The notes below the pieces were generated by a model. That model had not been told where the DNA came from. It saw only the letters and a list, made by a program, of their open reading frames with translations, and made no database searches. 64,000 nucleotides of DNA from Caldisphaera sp. (lineage in GTDB: Archaea > Thermoproteota > Thermoprotei_A > Sulfolobales > Acidilobaceae): assembly GCF_023256325.1 (NCBI RefSeq), contig NZ_JAGDXI010000044.1:1-64000 (forward strand), written 5' to 3'. Made by a program: the position numbers and the translations under genes. Below are positions 21,362 to 31,795 of this stretch, piece after piece (the stretch's first letter is position 1; every line of letters begins with the position of its first letter).

Positions 21362-22342
21362 TTAAAATACTTTAAGGATAGATGCAGCCAATATAGGTAA
21401 TGTTATGGTCGCATCTCCATAAACTATAGATTTTTTGGCCTTAGGTTTAATTTTTCCCCAGGTTATTGCTTCTCTTGGCATAGCTCCGCTTAGGCTTCCA
21501 TCCCATTCTGACGCTGTAGTTAAATAAACAACATAGTCTAATCCATTCCTAAATTGACTCCACCAAATAGCATGATGCTTGCTAATTCCTCCTCCAATAA
21601 TAAGTGCTGTAGCTTTTTCTTTCTCATCAAAAAATATATCAGAAAGTTTTTTCATATCTATGAAATAGTTTACCTTAAAATCTTTGTATTTTTGCGATTC
21701 CATAAACAAATCAGTACCGAAAGCTCCATCAGGCCAGCCAGGTACAAAGACATCTACGCCTGAGTTTCTCGAGGCCCTTAAGAAACTATTTTCATCGCTT
21801 ATCATGCTTCCTGCCAAATTCAAAAGCTCGTAAACCCCCCACTCATTTTTTATTTTAACTGCTTCTTTAACTAGTTTTTTAACAAACTCTTCTACTCTAA
21901 GACCATAATCATCAATTCGTATAAAGACATTTCCTAGCCTATGTATATTGTTTTTATAAAGATTTTCATCATCAGATTCAAAATATCCTTTAAAGTATAT
22001 GCCTCCATTAGATCTTGCTATATCGTGATCTAATGCGCCACACGTAGTTATGATTACGTTAAATGCTTTCTTTTCTATCAGTTGAGTTATAATACCCCTT
22101 AGACCTGTTGATATTAAATTACCAGTAAAAGTCAAAATCCTTACATTTGATTCCTTTAGACCTTCAGCTAATATATTTGCAGATTCGTAAATATGGCCAG
22201 CCATAAACCCATAGATGTCTCCATAAATCTCTATCAATTTTTCAACTGGCATGTTTGGATCTATTCTAACATCTTTAACTGGTTTAATTTCCATTTCCAT
22301 CACATTTTTACTAAATAGTATACATAAATAAAAGCTTAACAC
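21362..22342 (-). CDS. dys: Deoxyhypusine synthase
   Basis: LTFTGNLISTGLRGII, IIGGGISKHHAIWW, TTASEWDGSLSGA. Start probably MEMEIKPVKDVRIDP. Confidence 0.95.
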   Translation of the reverse strand: MLSFYLCILFSKNVMEMEIKPVKDVRIDPNMPVEKLIEIYGDIYGFMAGHIYESANILAEGLKESNVRILTFTGNLISTGLRGIITQLIEKKAFNVIITTCGALDHDIARSNGGIYFKGYFESDDENLYKNNIHRLGNVFIRIDDYGLRVEEFVKKLVKEAVKIKNEWGVYELLNLAGSMISDENSFLRASRNSGVDVFVPGWPDGAFGTDLFMESQKYKDFKVNYFIDMKKLSDIFFDEKEKATALIIGGGISKHHAIWWSQFRNGLDYVVYLTTASEWDGSLSGAMPREAITWGKIKPKAKKSIVYGDATITLPILAASILKVF

Positions 22343-22429
22343 AAAAATCTTATTATGGGATTAAGTACTATATAAGCATTTCTATATTGAAATGAAAATA
22401 ATTTTTAGCATAAAAGATCTATTTGGTGA

Positions 22430-22873
22430 ATGAACTTGAGAAAGAGAAGTCTGTCTAATTTAATTGGCACTGTTATTTTAATTAGCGCAACATTAATTGG
22501 AGGTGTTCTTGTTTACAATTATTTCCAAAAATCTTTAACTACAATGGAAAATATGGGACAAGGTGTAAATATAATGGCAAACTCACAGACAATTAGCAGC
22601 AATAGCCAAATTATATATATAAAAATTACAAACGATATGCAGAGTCAAATTAAAATAACCGGAATATATGGAATTTATCAAAATGGAACGCAAGAAAACA
22701 TAACACTATCGTCAAACAATATAGTTCCTGATGTAATAAATAAATATATTAATCCTGGTGAGTCAATATCATTTGTTGTTTATACGTCGTCTAGTTTGCA
22801 ATCAATATTTCTACAATATAACGATACACAATCAAACACAATTATGTCAACTCAACCAGTTAATCTAAAGTGA
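22430..22873 (+). CDS. Type IV pilin-like / archaellin-like secreted protein
   Basis: N-terminal MNLRKRSLSNLIGTVILISATLIGGVLVYNYF: basic n-region then hydrophobic stretch, class III signal-peptide-like; overlaps the next gene. Confidence 0.7.
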   Translation: MNLRKRSLSNLIGTVILISATLIGGVLVYNYFQKSLTTMENMGQGVNIMANSQTISSNSQIIYIKITNDMQSQIKITGIYGIYQNGTQENITLSSNNIVPDVINKYINPGESISFVVYTSSSLQSIFLQYNDTQSNTIMSTQPVNLK

Positions 22874-24294
22874 TTAAATTGAGACTAGGCTTAGAAAAAG
22901 CCTTCAAAATAATTAAAAATAATAAAACCGAGGAAAAAGATACAAAAGAAAATTTTTATGAGCAGGAAGATAATCTTTTTAAAAATCCACCAAAATGGTC
23001 AGTTATTGCACAATATAAAATAGGCCCAGTTAATTATTATGTATATAGAGGGGAAGATAATCTAGTTCACCTTTACATAAATGAACCAAAAATAGAAATG
23101 AATATAGATTTACTGACAGGATTGAAAAAGGATACAAACGAAGAAGAAAGATATCTAATTAACAAATATAAAAGCGGTTATGGAAAAATCTATCCATTAA
23201 TTATTGACCCTCATATAGATGAAATATCATATAATGGATATACTAATAATATAAGCGCTATACACAAATTAGTTCCATCAAGATGGATCATGGTTGATAT
23301 AAAATTAGAAAAAGAAGAATCTGATTCCTTAGTTATTGAACTTGCTAGAAAAGCAAATAAAGTGGTTAGTCTTACTACCCCATATATAGAAGGTATAACA
23401 GATGATGGCAATAGGATATCTGTTTCGTTCCTTAATGAAATCTCCCATTTTGGCAGTAACTTTGTTCTAAGAAAATATCCAGAAAAGCCATTAACCATGT
23501 CTGATTTACTTGCATCCAAAGTGTTAAGCCCCATTATAGCGGCATATATATGGCTTTTGGCTGAGGCGCAGGGATTTTTGATAATATCTGGAAGCATGGG
23601 AAGCGGAAAGACGACTTTATTACAATCAATAGCAAGTCTTTTACCACCTTATAGCAAAATAATTACAATAGAAGATACCCCTGAACTAAAGTTAATCTCA
23701 CCAAATTGGGATTCTTTTATAACAAGGCCAAAACTTCCTGGTAGCGAAGTCGAAGAAATCAATATGGAAGACTTATTAAAATATGCATTAAGAAGAAGAG
23801 CAGATTATGTTATAGTAGGAGAAGTTAGAGGAAGAGAAGCAAAGGTGCTTGCGCAGGCTGCTACAAGTGGTTATGGAGCTATGACTACAATTCACTCAGA
23901 TTCTCCTGAAGGAGTAATATCAAGGCTTACCTTAGAACCAATAAAGTTGCCTTCCCTTTTCATAAAGTCAATTACAGCAATAATCCAAATAAGAACATTA
24001 CCTTCCTTAGGAGGAAAAGCAATAAGAAGGTTATATGAAATAGACGAAGTTGATGATGAGGAATTATTAAATATATACAAGCTAGGATATCAAACGAATG
24101 ATATAGATAATATTGTAAGAAAAAGCAAGAAACTAGAGATTGCAAGCAATAGACTTGGGTTCAATTATAATGAAATCTCTGAAGAAATGAAATCTAGAAT
24201 AGAATTTTTAGAAAATACAATAGGGAAAAGCCCTGAAGATTTCTATGTTTCTTTATCAAGATACTATGTAGAAAAATATGGAGATGTATTATGA
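22870..24294 (+). CDS. Type II/IV secretion (pilus) assembly ATPase, GspE/VirB11-like
   Basis: Walker A GSMGSGKTTLLQSIA, TIEDTPEL, VGEVRGREA, TTIHSDSPEG. Confidence 0.93.
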   Translation: MIKLRLGLEKAFKIIKNNKTEEKDTKENFYEQEDNLFKNPPKWSVIAQYKIGPVNYYVYRGEDNLVHLYINEPKIEMNIDLLTGLKKDTNEEERYLINKYKSGYGKIYPLIIDPHIDEISYNGYTNNISAIHKLVPSRWIMVDIKLEKEESDSLVIELARKANKVVSLTTPYIEGITDDGNRISVSFLNEISHFGSNFVLRKYPEKPLTMSDLLASKVLSPIIAAYIWLLAEAQGFLIISGSMGSGKTTLLQSIASLLPPYSKIITIEDTPELKLISPNWDSFITRPKLPGSEVEEINMEDLLKYALRRRADYVIVGEVRGREAKVLAQAATSGYGAMTTIHSDSPEGVISRLTLEPIKLPSLFIKSITAIIQIRTLPSLGGKAIRRLYEIDEVDDEELLNIYKLGYQTNDIDNIVRKSKKLEIASNRLGFNYNEISEEMKSRIEFLENTIGKSPEDFYVSLSRYYVEKYGDVL

Positions 24295-25673
24295 TAAGCA
24301 TGTATATTAAAAAGTTTGATTACTTAAAACTAGATATAAAAACCATAATTCTAATTAAAAAAGTAAGTAGACTACTTAAAATGATCTCTTTATTAATGTT
24401 TATTATTTTAATTTACCTAATAATAGTCCATAAATTTTTTATTGTTTCTTTGCTAAGTTTAATTTCAATATTATTTTTCTTTTCTGATTTTTGGATTCCA
24501 GAGATTTGGCTTAAGATTTTAAATAATGGGATCGAATATGAGTTACCATCTCTTTTAGCATTTCTAATACCATATGCCTCTACAACAAGAAACCTTATAG
24601 ATTTATTGCTAACTATGCCAGATTCCTTAAAATTAAAGTATATAAAGAAAGAAATTGAAAGACTTAAAATTATTTTGAATTTTACCCAAGATAGTAGAAA
24701 GGCATTATCCAAACTGGGTGAAACGACACCTAATTTAAGATTTAAGAGGCTTATTGTAGATTATGTTCAATCAGAATATATGGGAACTTCGAAAAATAAA
24801 ATTGCAATGCTATTATATAAGTATGCAATTTATGGAATAAGGGATGAATGGAAAAATTATATAGAGCTGGGTAAGGAATTTGTGGAAATCAGCATAGGGA
24901 TTATTTTATCAATAGGCGTATTGGCAATATTAATATTATTTAATGGATCAAACTTATTATTTATTGTATTAGTCTTCGGATTATTTTTCATTCCTTTAAT
25001 TTCAATCCTGCTGCTCTTATTGAGACCAAAAATAGGTGAGCCTCAAGATAACTATTTCGTTGAAATTTTATCCATAGTATTCCCATTAATCTCTTCTTTT
25101 CTCATATTAAAAAGCATGGTTTACTTTTCATTAATACCGCTTATAATAGGCTCTATAATATTAGAAGTTTATTATAGAGAAACAGAGAAAAAAATTGATA
25201 TAGCTTTATCAAATTTAAGAACAGCCTCGGAAAAAGCAAAGATTGGAAAAAGGTTTGATGTAGAGTTAAACAGGGCTAAAATATTAGCAAACAATATAAT
25301 TCAAGCTATTTTGGAATCAGAAAAAATAGCTGGAAAAATAGGAGTTAGCAATGCCATAGAAGGAATTAGACTAATAATTGAAGAATCTAGAAGACTATCA
25401 AACTCTATAAAAGCACAGTCAATCTTTATGATGTCGATTGCTATTATTTCTCCACTAATATCAATATTTGCCATTAATATTATTTCTAGTACTTTTCTCA
25501 ATTCATACCAATTCATACCAATTAACTATAACATGTTTTCTTTTTCAAAAATTATAATAGCATCCCTTTCTCCATTAACCGTTTTACCTATTTCAATATT
25601 ATATAGAGGTAAAATTCCAACACTTATACCAAGCTTACTATCTACATTGTTAGTTATATTATTACTCAGATAA
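24291..25673 (+). CDS. TadC/GspF-like pilus assembly membrane protein
   Basis: Polytopic membrane protein overlapping the ATPase gene by 4 nt; typical operon partner. Confidence 0.78.
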   Translation: MISMYIKKFDYLKLDIKTIILIKKVSRLLKMISLLMFIILIYLIIVHKFFIVSLLSLISILFFFSDFWIPEIWLKILNNGIEYELPSLLAFLIPYASTTRNLIDLLLTMPDSLKLKYIKKEIERLKIILNFTQDSRKALSKLGETTPNLRFKRLIVDYVQSEYMGTSKNKIAMLLYKYAIYGIRDEWKNYIELGKEFVEISIGIILSIGVLAILILFNGSNLLFIVLVFGLFFIPLISILLLLLRPKIGEPQDNYFVEILSIVFPLISSFLILKSMVYFSLIPLIIGSIILEVYYRETEKKIDIALSNLRTASEKAKIGKRFDVELNRAKILANNIIQAILESEKIAGKIGVSNAIEGIRLIIEESRRLSNSIKAQSIFMMSIAIISPLISIFAINIISSTFLNSYQFIPINYNMFSFSKIIIASLSPLTVLPISILYRGKIPTLIPSLLSTLLVILLLR

Positions 25674-26222
25674 TAAATTAAAATAAAATAACCTTGACTC
25701 ATAGTATGTTATTTCTCCATTTTTATCAACTATGGCTATAACTGGTATATGAGAATCTGCAACAGCTAAATTACTCCACTCTGCAATCTGAGAAGTAGTT
25801 ATCGAATTACCTTCCCCTAATACTAAAACCTCAAATTTCTTAAGGTTGGCTGTTTCAGAGATAAGAGTATTATCTCTTGAACCTTCCCAAACCCTTCTTC
25901 CTCTTCTCCTTAAATCAAAATAAACTAAAAATATATTTAAAGGTATTTTATAATATTTTATGATTTCTAGTGCTTTTTTCCAACTTGTTTGGCCATTCAT
26001 ATTTGCCCTCTCAATAGCAACTAAATATGAACCTTCTAAACTGCTTATATAATTATTTACCATTAAACCATTTTTTTCTAATTGCTCACAAAAATCTTTG
26101 TTATTACAAGCTTTTACTGATATTTTTCCTTTTTCTATTGCTAACTCTAAGTAGTTTTCTTTTGACATTTTATTCCTCTTCCCTCTTCGAACGCCTAAAA
26201 TATAAATAGTCAGCCAACTCAA
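25662..26222 (-). CDS. tRNA-splicing endonuclease structural (non-catalytic) subunit-like protein
   Basis: FLVYFDLRRRGRRVWEG and FEVLVLGEGNSITTSQIAEWSNLAVADSHIPVIAIVDKNGEITYYE resemble the crenarchaeal EndA beta subunit C-domain; catalytic His/Lys not apparent. Confidence 0.65.
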   Translation of the reverse strand: MSWLTIYILGVRRGKRNKMSKENYLELAIEKGKISVKACNNKDFCEQLEKNGLMVNNYISSLEGSYLVAIERANMNGQTSWKKALEIIKYYKIPLNIFLVYFDLRRRGRRVWEGSRDNTLISETANLKKFEVLVLGEGNSITTSQIAEWSNLAVADSHIPVIAIVDKNGEITYYESRLFYFNLLSE

Positions 26223-27303
26223 TTAAAGCTGCAACTCCAGCACCGGCAACACTATATAAAAGAAATCCACTCCCTATAAACAAATTAATTATTTCCGAAC
26301 CGGTAATTATTCCTACTTTTAATCCATAATTTTCTAATGTTACTCCCAACTGAGCAAATGCGAAGGCTAAAGAAATAATTATTGCTATTGATGCAGTTTC
26401 TTTCAATATATTTAAGTTACTTTTTGTTACCTTGTAAAATATTCTAGAAACAACTATATACAATGTAAATCCAGCAAGCAAAATTGGTATTGAATTAGCT
26501 ATTATGCTACCTGAAAATATTATGAGATTTTCTTTACTTATTGCTGAATAATATCCGGCAAGAACACTAGCCAAAATAGTTACCCCTAATATACCTATAC
26601 CTGCTATCTGAAAATGACTAGTTTCTCTTAAATATTTGGCAAACCTCGTTAATAGACTATAAGCTCTATCCTCTACATTAAATCCTTTTAATATTAAAAA
26701 TACTCCTAAAACAGCTAGTATAATTTTTAATGCCAAAAATATGTACCCAAATACAGATAATATACCAAATAAAGCAATTAATATGCCTGGTATACCTAAG
26801 AAATATTTTGAATATTTAGGATCATCTATAGCCTTTCTTATATATCTTGCTAGTAAGAAATAGCTTCCTTCTACACCTAGATGCTGTTCAACTATAACCC
26901 TTCTCAGACCTGCTATTGGTGCAAGCTCCCTTAATACCTCCGCTACCAAAAGCTCATCAGTACCATCACTTACCAAATAAAATTCCACATCTTTATTGCC
27001 AATTTTTTCTAGCAATTGTTTAACCCTATCTTTGATAAGGATTTGAGCTAACATGTTGTTTGTTGCATGACCCCCTACTATAGCTATCTCAGGATCATTG
27101 CTCGTTGTTTTTAAATTCTCATATAAATTAAGACCTGCAAATATAGCATTTGTGTCAGAATCTTCTGGCCTCTTTTCTGCAAAATCTATAGCAGCCTTCA
27201 TAACTTCATCTTTACCAAATATCAGAGACCTACCAGTAACGTTACCTATATCATCATCAATATCTATTATTAATATTATTGGTTTTTTAGTTTTTTCTTC
27301 CAC
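26170..27303 (-). CDS. DUF373 family membrane protein
   Basis: IDIDDDIG, GGHATNNMLAQ, VSDGTDELL plus C-terminal TM segments. Confidence 0.85.
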   Translation of the reverse strand: MEEKTKKPIILIIDIDDDIGNVTGRSLIFGKDEVMKAAIDFAEKRPEDSDTNAIFAGLNLYENLKTTSNDPEIAIVGGHATNNMLAQILIKDRVKQLLEKIGNKDVEFYLVSDGTDELLVAEVLRELAPIAGLRRVIVEQHLGVEGSYFLLARYIRKAIDDPKYSKYFLGIPGILIALFGILSVFGYIFLALKIILAVLGVFLILKGFNVEDRAYSLLTRFAKYLRETSHFQIAGIGILGVTILASVLAGYYSAISKENLIIFSGSIIANSIPILLAGFTLYIVVSRIFYKVTKSNLNILKETASIAIIISLAFAFAQLGVTLENYGLKVGIITGSEIINLFIGSGFLLYSVAGAGVAALIELADYLYFRRSKREEE

Positions 27304-27440
27304 TATCCTTTGCCCAAAATATCTATATGAATTCTAAAATAATAATATTTTCTTTCATAATTTTAAGATTTATTATTAAAGCTATTTTATTTAACGCGAG
27401 TTTATAATCTCTGGTTTTTAGCTAATAGTATGCTGATAGG

Positions 27441-28187
27441 GTGAAAAAAGTGTCGGGAAAGTATTATGATTTAGATCTTGACGAATCATTTATAAATGAA
27501 CTAAGAGAAACTCTTGCATATATGGTAAATCCGGTAACAATTAGCGTATTTGTTGATGAAGAATGTGAAACATGCGAAGATACAATAAAACTAATAAATA
27601 CTATAGCAGATGCTTCACCTGTAAAAAATGGTAAAAAAATGATTGAAGTTAAAATATATAATAAATCAAATCAAGAAGATCTAAAGGAATTTCAAAAACA
27701 AGGAGTTGAAAGAGTTCCAGCAGTAACTCTCATAGGCGGGTTAATAAAGTATAGTGGAATACCTGCAGGAGAAGAAATAAGAGGATTTATTGAGACAATA
27801 ATGAGGATAAGCGAGAATGACTCAGGATTAGAAAAAGAAACGAGAGAAGAGCTTGCAAAACTAAAAGGTAATGTACATATAGAGACGGTTATAACTCCCT
27901 CATGCCCATATTGTCCTTACGCAGTGCTATTATCAAACATGTTTGCATATGAAGCATACAAACAAAATAATCCGAAAATACTATCTGAAACAGTAGAAGC
28001 TTATGAAAATATGGATATAGCAGAAAAATACGGAGTAATGAGCGTACCAGCAATAGCATTAAATGGCGTAGTATCTTTTGTGGGAGTTCCCTATGAAGAA
28101 GATTTCATAACGTATATAAAAGCAGCTGCAGAAAATAAACTAAAACAAATGGTTCCTAAAGAAGAAGGAGAAGCAACTGGAATCTAA
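27441..28187 (+). CDS. Protein disulfide oxidoreductase (tandem thioredoxin fold, PDO)
   Basis: Two active-site motifs, CETC and CPYC, each followed by cis-Pro motifs (VPAVTLIGG, VPAIALNGV). Confidence 0.93.
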   Translation: MKKVSGKYYDLDLDESFINELRETLAYMVNPVTISVFVDEECETCEDTIKLINTIADASPVKNGKKMIEVKIYNKSNQEDLKEFQKQGVERVPAVTLIGGLIKYSGIPAGEEIRGFIETIMRISENDSGLEKETREELAKLKGNVHIETVITPSCPYCPYAVLLSNMFAYEAYKQNNPKILSETVEAYENMDIAEKYGVMSVPAIALNGVVSFVGVPYEEDFITYIKAAAENKLKQMVPKEEGEATGI

Positions 28188-29353
28188 CTTTTCAAACTAT
28201 TCAATAATTTATTTTTAATTGAAGATTCGTGGCTTAAATAGATTTTAGCTTTACAATAGCAACCTGAAGGCGATGGTATTCTATAGATTCCTGCACTATC
28301 TAATATATCGTAGCATCCAAGATGTGAACATATTTCCATTTTTTCAGTTCTTATTTTAGGTAAAATTTCAATTATTGAATTATATCCAGATACATTAAAT
28401 ATATCAAATTCTATTGTTTTATTATTAATTTCACTTAATATAACAGAAGAATAACCGCTTCTTATATGATTTATAATTTCATATCCATATGAAAAATTAG
28501 TATTAATATCTATTAAAGTATTAAAAGATTTTAAAATTCCACCCTTAACTATATAAAATGGTTTTGAAGAATTTATTTTTAGTTGGCCTGATTCAAATTC
28601 TAATTCAAAGCCATAGTTAGATACAAAACCAATTTCTGAATTCAAAACAAAAACATTTGTTCTAAAACTAGATTTTCTTGTATGAAATCTAAAAAACTTA
28701 AAAGGATAAAGGATAAAAAATGAAATGTCGTGATATGGTATTTTAAAAATTATTTCGTTTTCATGATTAAATAAAAGTGTTATATCGTTGTTAGTAAAAA
28801 GGGTCCCTATGTTAGTTTCATATATATTTATCCTGCCTAGTGAATACCTATCAATAACATTAAATTGTAAAGAACCTATGTTATAATTACTTTTCCCTTC
28901 TACTTTTTTTACTTCTAAACATTCCTGAGTCTTTACTTTTGAAAATGGATCTGAATCTCTTACATAAATTTTCTTATTATTGTAGCTAAAACAATTTCCA
29001 TAATTTAGCTCGTTAAGAATTGGTGCATGAGGAATAAAACCTAATGGATTAATTATGTAACTATCTTGAATTACTGTATTTGGACTATAGCTTTTATAAT
29101 TAAAAACCAAGTTTTTTATTGGTTTATCAGGAATACTCGACAACAAGCCTCCACCATTAATTTTCAGTTGGTAAGTATTGCAGCACAGCCATGTTAACTT
29201 TATATTGGCGCCAATTTTAACATCATAGATACCATTATTGTTAGCAATTGCAGGGAAACTTGGTATATTCAAAATCTCTTCTTTAAATATATCGTCTTTT
29301 TTAAAATTTTCAAAAAAATCAAACCACTCTTTAAATATTAAGCTTTTCTCCAA
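28184..29353 (-). CDS. Hypothetical protein, no family recognised
   Basis: 389 aa intact ORF, beta-rich appearance; C-terminal Cys cluster EICSHLGCYDI...SGCYCKA. Confidence 0.6.
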   Translation of the reverse strand: MEKSLIFKEWFDFFENFKKDDIFKEEILNIPSFPAIANNNGIYDVKIGANIKLTWLCCNTYQLKINGGGLLSSIPDKPIKNLVFNYKSYSPNTVIQDSYIINPLGFIPHAPILNELNYGNCFSYNNKKIYVRDSDPFSKVKTQECLEVKKVEGKSNYNIGSLQFNVIDRYSLGRINIYETNIGTLFTNNDITLLFNHENEIIFKIPYHDISFFILYPFKFFRFHTRKSSFRTNVFVLNSEIGFVSNYGFELEFESGQLKINSSKPFYIVKGGILKSFNTLIDINTNFSYGYEIINHIRSGYSSVILSEINNKTIEFDIFNVSGYNSIIEILPKIRTEKMEICSHLGCYDILDSAGIYRIPSPSGCYCKAKIYLSHESSIKNKLLNSLKS

Positions 29354-29424
29354 TTATTTGACCTCCAACCTAATTTTTATTAATTAATAAAACAAAAATA
29401 ATTTATACATAAAATAAATCTGCT

Positions 29425-29820
29425 TTAATAAACATATGCTATTATAATTCCTCCAGTTTTTTTGACTAGAGCGTCTTTATGAGTCATAACGCCTTGATTT
29501 GTAGACAAAATTAGATGACCAAGATCTCTACTTGCTAGGAATCTTCTTAAGTTCTCCGGAAGCCTTAATAATTCATTATACTTTATGGAAACCCTTGGCC
29601 TAACTGGACCTATTTTATTAATTCTTCCTAATAGCTGTACTTTAAACTTTCCAAATCTACCATCATCAACATATTCGAATTCTCCTATATATCCCTCTTT
29701 TTGAAGAACTCTTAGAACAGATGCTGAGAGCTTTGAAGCGGGTAACAATACGACTTCTCTTTCTCCCCTAAGCTCAGAATTCATTATTGAAGATAAATGA
29801 TAAGCCAAAACATCTACCAT
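29425..29820 (-). CDS. rps8: 30S ribosomal protein S8
   Basis: DVLAYHLSSIMNSE... STNQGVMTHKDALVKKTGGIIIAYVY. Confidence 0.96.
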   Translation of the reverse strand: MVDVLAYHLSSIMNSELRGEREVVLLPASKLSASVLRVLQKEGYIGEFEYVDDGRFGKFKVQLLGRINKIGPVRPRVSIKYNELLRLPENLRRFLASRDLGHLILSTNQGVMTHKDALVKKTGGIIIAYVY

Positions 29821-29831
29821 TATCTATCACC

Positions 29832-30026
29832 TTACTTATATTTCTTAAACCCTAATGAGGGAGCTACCTCCCTAAAACATTGTCTGCATAAATAAATTCC
29901 ATATTTTTGAATAACAGCATCTCTTGTTCCACACCTTTGACACTTCTGAGCTCCACGTCCAATACTTTTTACTTTTGGTGGCTTATATTTTCCCATTACA
30001 TTCACCTCATATAAATGTGACTCCAA
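29832..30026 (-). CDS. rps14: 30S ribosomal protein S14 (zinc-binding type)
   Basis: [27 protein letters not shown]; start probably [10 protein letters not shown]. Confidence 0.95.
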   Translation of the reverse strand: MESHLYEVNVMGKYKPPKVKSIGRGAQKCQRCGTRDAVIQKYGIYLCRQCFREVAPSLGFKKYK

Positions 30027-30567
30027 GTTCTTTACTGAGCAGCACTATTGTTTCCTCTGGTTTCACTCTATGCCTTATTGGCATTTTAGATGTTTTAATC
30101 TTTCTCTTTTCTATTCTATATCCAGGTTTTTCTACTGTTATTATTACATCCATCCCTACTATACCTATTTCAGGATCATATCTAGCTCCCGGCAATAATA
30201 TATACTCAGTTATCCCAAATCCCACGTTACCGAACTTATCAATACTACTCTTTTTGATTCTATAGCCAACTGCTTCAAGTGCTTTCTTTAAAAACGCATA
30301 AGCCTTTTCTCCTCTTAATGTAACCATGGTTGCTATATTTTCACCTTTTCTTATACCAAAAGGCCTTACAGTTTTTTTAGCCCTTCTTAAAGAAGCCTTT
30401 TGACCTGTAAGTTGAGTTAGTAAATCTTGTATTTTAACTAGCTTTTCTCCCGATTGGCCTAACGCAATATTTACAGTTACCTTAACTATTCTTGGTTTAG
30501 TCATAGGATTTTCTTCCCATGACTTTAATATCTTATTTACCTCATTATCATCCAAAGCTATGCTCAT
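30007..30567 (-). CDS. rpl5: 50S ribosomal protein L5
   Basis: [22 protein letters not shown], archaeal L5. Confidence 0.96.
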   Translation of the reverse strand: MSIALDDNEVNKILKSWEENPMTKPRIVKVTVNIALGQSGEKLVKIQDLLTQLTGQKASLRRAKKTVRPFGIRKGENIATMVTLRGEKAYAFLKKALEAVGYRIKKSSIDKFGNVGFGITEYILLPGARYDPEIGIVGMDVIITVEKPGYRIEKRKIKTSKMPIRHRVKPEETIVLLSKELGVTFI

Positions 30568-31322
30568 AACTCGATCTCCTCCGGTAATGTAATAACAGGT
30601 TTCTCTTTTCCTACAACTAATACGTATTCAAGAGCTGTTTGTATCTTTTTACCATCTTTTCCTTCTAAGGTTATTGAAGTCCATTTCCAGCCCCATTGTT
30701 TATTTATAGATACTAGCTTGCCTAACCTACCTACGTTCTTTCCCCAAACTATTAATGCTGAATCCCCGATTTGGAATGGTATATGATCTTTTATATCTTG
30801 ATTAGGTAACCCTATTAGTAAAGTATCTAATGTATTATACGGAACTTCCTTCTTCTCTTTTTCATTTAGTTTAATTAATATATTTCTACCTCCGCTAAGG
30901 TTTAATTGTATATTACCGCCTTTCACTACTGTTTTATTTTCTATCCTAACAGGTTTAATACTAGCTTCCTCTTTAGATATTTTATGCAACCTAAGATAAT
31001 CTGTAGGATAGGGAATTACTCTATAATATTCATCATTTTCTGGTATTTCCAATACATCCATAACACTTAAAGGATATTTATAATCCCTTACTACTTTTCC
31101 ATCAACCTTAATTTTCCCTTCAGCAATTATTTTTATTGCTTCCTTGCCGGATTCGGCATATTTTAATAAATCCCTTAAAACTAACATTAAAGGAAGGCTT
31201 TGTTCAACTTTATGTGGACCTGGAGATGGTTTAACAGTCCATGGTCTAACCTTTCTTGGAACAGGCCAAAATACTGGTGCTGTCTTTGCTTTAATAGATC
31301 TGCTTCCTCCCATATTGCCCAT
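30564..31322 (-). CDS. rps4e: 30S ribosomal protein S4e
   Basis: KTAPVFWPVPRKVRPWTVKPSPGPHKVEQSLPL. Confidence 0.96.
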   Translation of the reverse strand: MGNMGGSRSIKAKTAPVFWPVPRKVRPWTVKPSPGPHKVEQSLPLMLVLRDLLKYAESGKEAIKIIAEGKIKVDGKVVRDYKYPLSVMDVLEIPENDEYYRVIPYPTDYLRLHKISKEEASIKPVRIENKTVVKGGNIQLNLSGGRNILIKLNEKEKKEVPYNTLDTLLIGLPNQDIKDHIPFQIGDSALIVWGKNVGRLGKLVSINKQWGWKWTSITLEGKDGKKIQTALEYVLVVGKEKPVITLPEEIEL

Positions 31323-31795
31323 TACTTTTCACCCTCTTTTTCTTCTGGCTGTTTTTCTTCAACTTTAGCTTCTGAAACACTTTTTTCTTCTTGCGTTACC
31401 ATTTTTCCTCCTCTCCTCTGCACAATTTTCTTTCTTTCTTCGTCTTTTAAATCTAAATCAGTGATGACTAGATTCCAAGGCCTAAATTTGACAGGTATTT
31501 CTGTCCCATCGGCTTTTTTCCTTGTAATACCTTCAATTTTAACAAACAATCTTTTTAGATCTACCTCTGATACCTTACCTGATTTTCCTTTATATGATCC
31601 TTTAACAACTTTAACCTTATCGCCTACTCTTAATGGCATGTTTCTAATTCCAAATTTTTCTCTTAATTCTTTACTTAATTGCACTGTTACCAACTTATGT
31701 TTCAAATGAAGAGGCATATTAAATAAAAACTTACGCTGTTTCCTAGGACTAGATGATTTCATCATATATAACACCTCATATAATTGAGGTAGCAA
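31322..31795 (-). CDS. rpl24: 50S ribosomal protein L24
   Basis: KOW motif VGDKVKVVKGSYKGKSGKVSEVDLKR. Confidence 0.95.
   Translation of the reverse strand: MLPQLYEVLYMMKSSSPRKQRKFLFNMPLHLKHKLVTVQLSKELREKFGIRNMPLRVGDKVKVVKGSYKGKSGKVSEVDLKRLFVKIEGITRKKADGTEIPVKFRPWNLVITDLDLKDEERKKIVQRRGGKMVTQEEKSVSEAKVEEKQPEEKEGEK

Noticed and set aside
31144-31709. Overlapping plus-strand ORFs in the ribosomal cluster
   Set aside because: Antisense to S4e and L24; no independent support.
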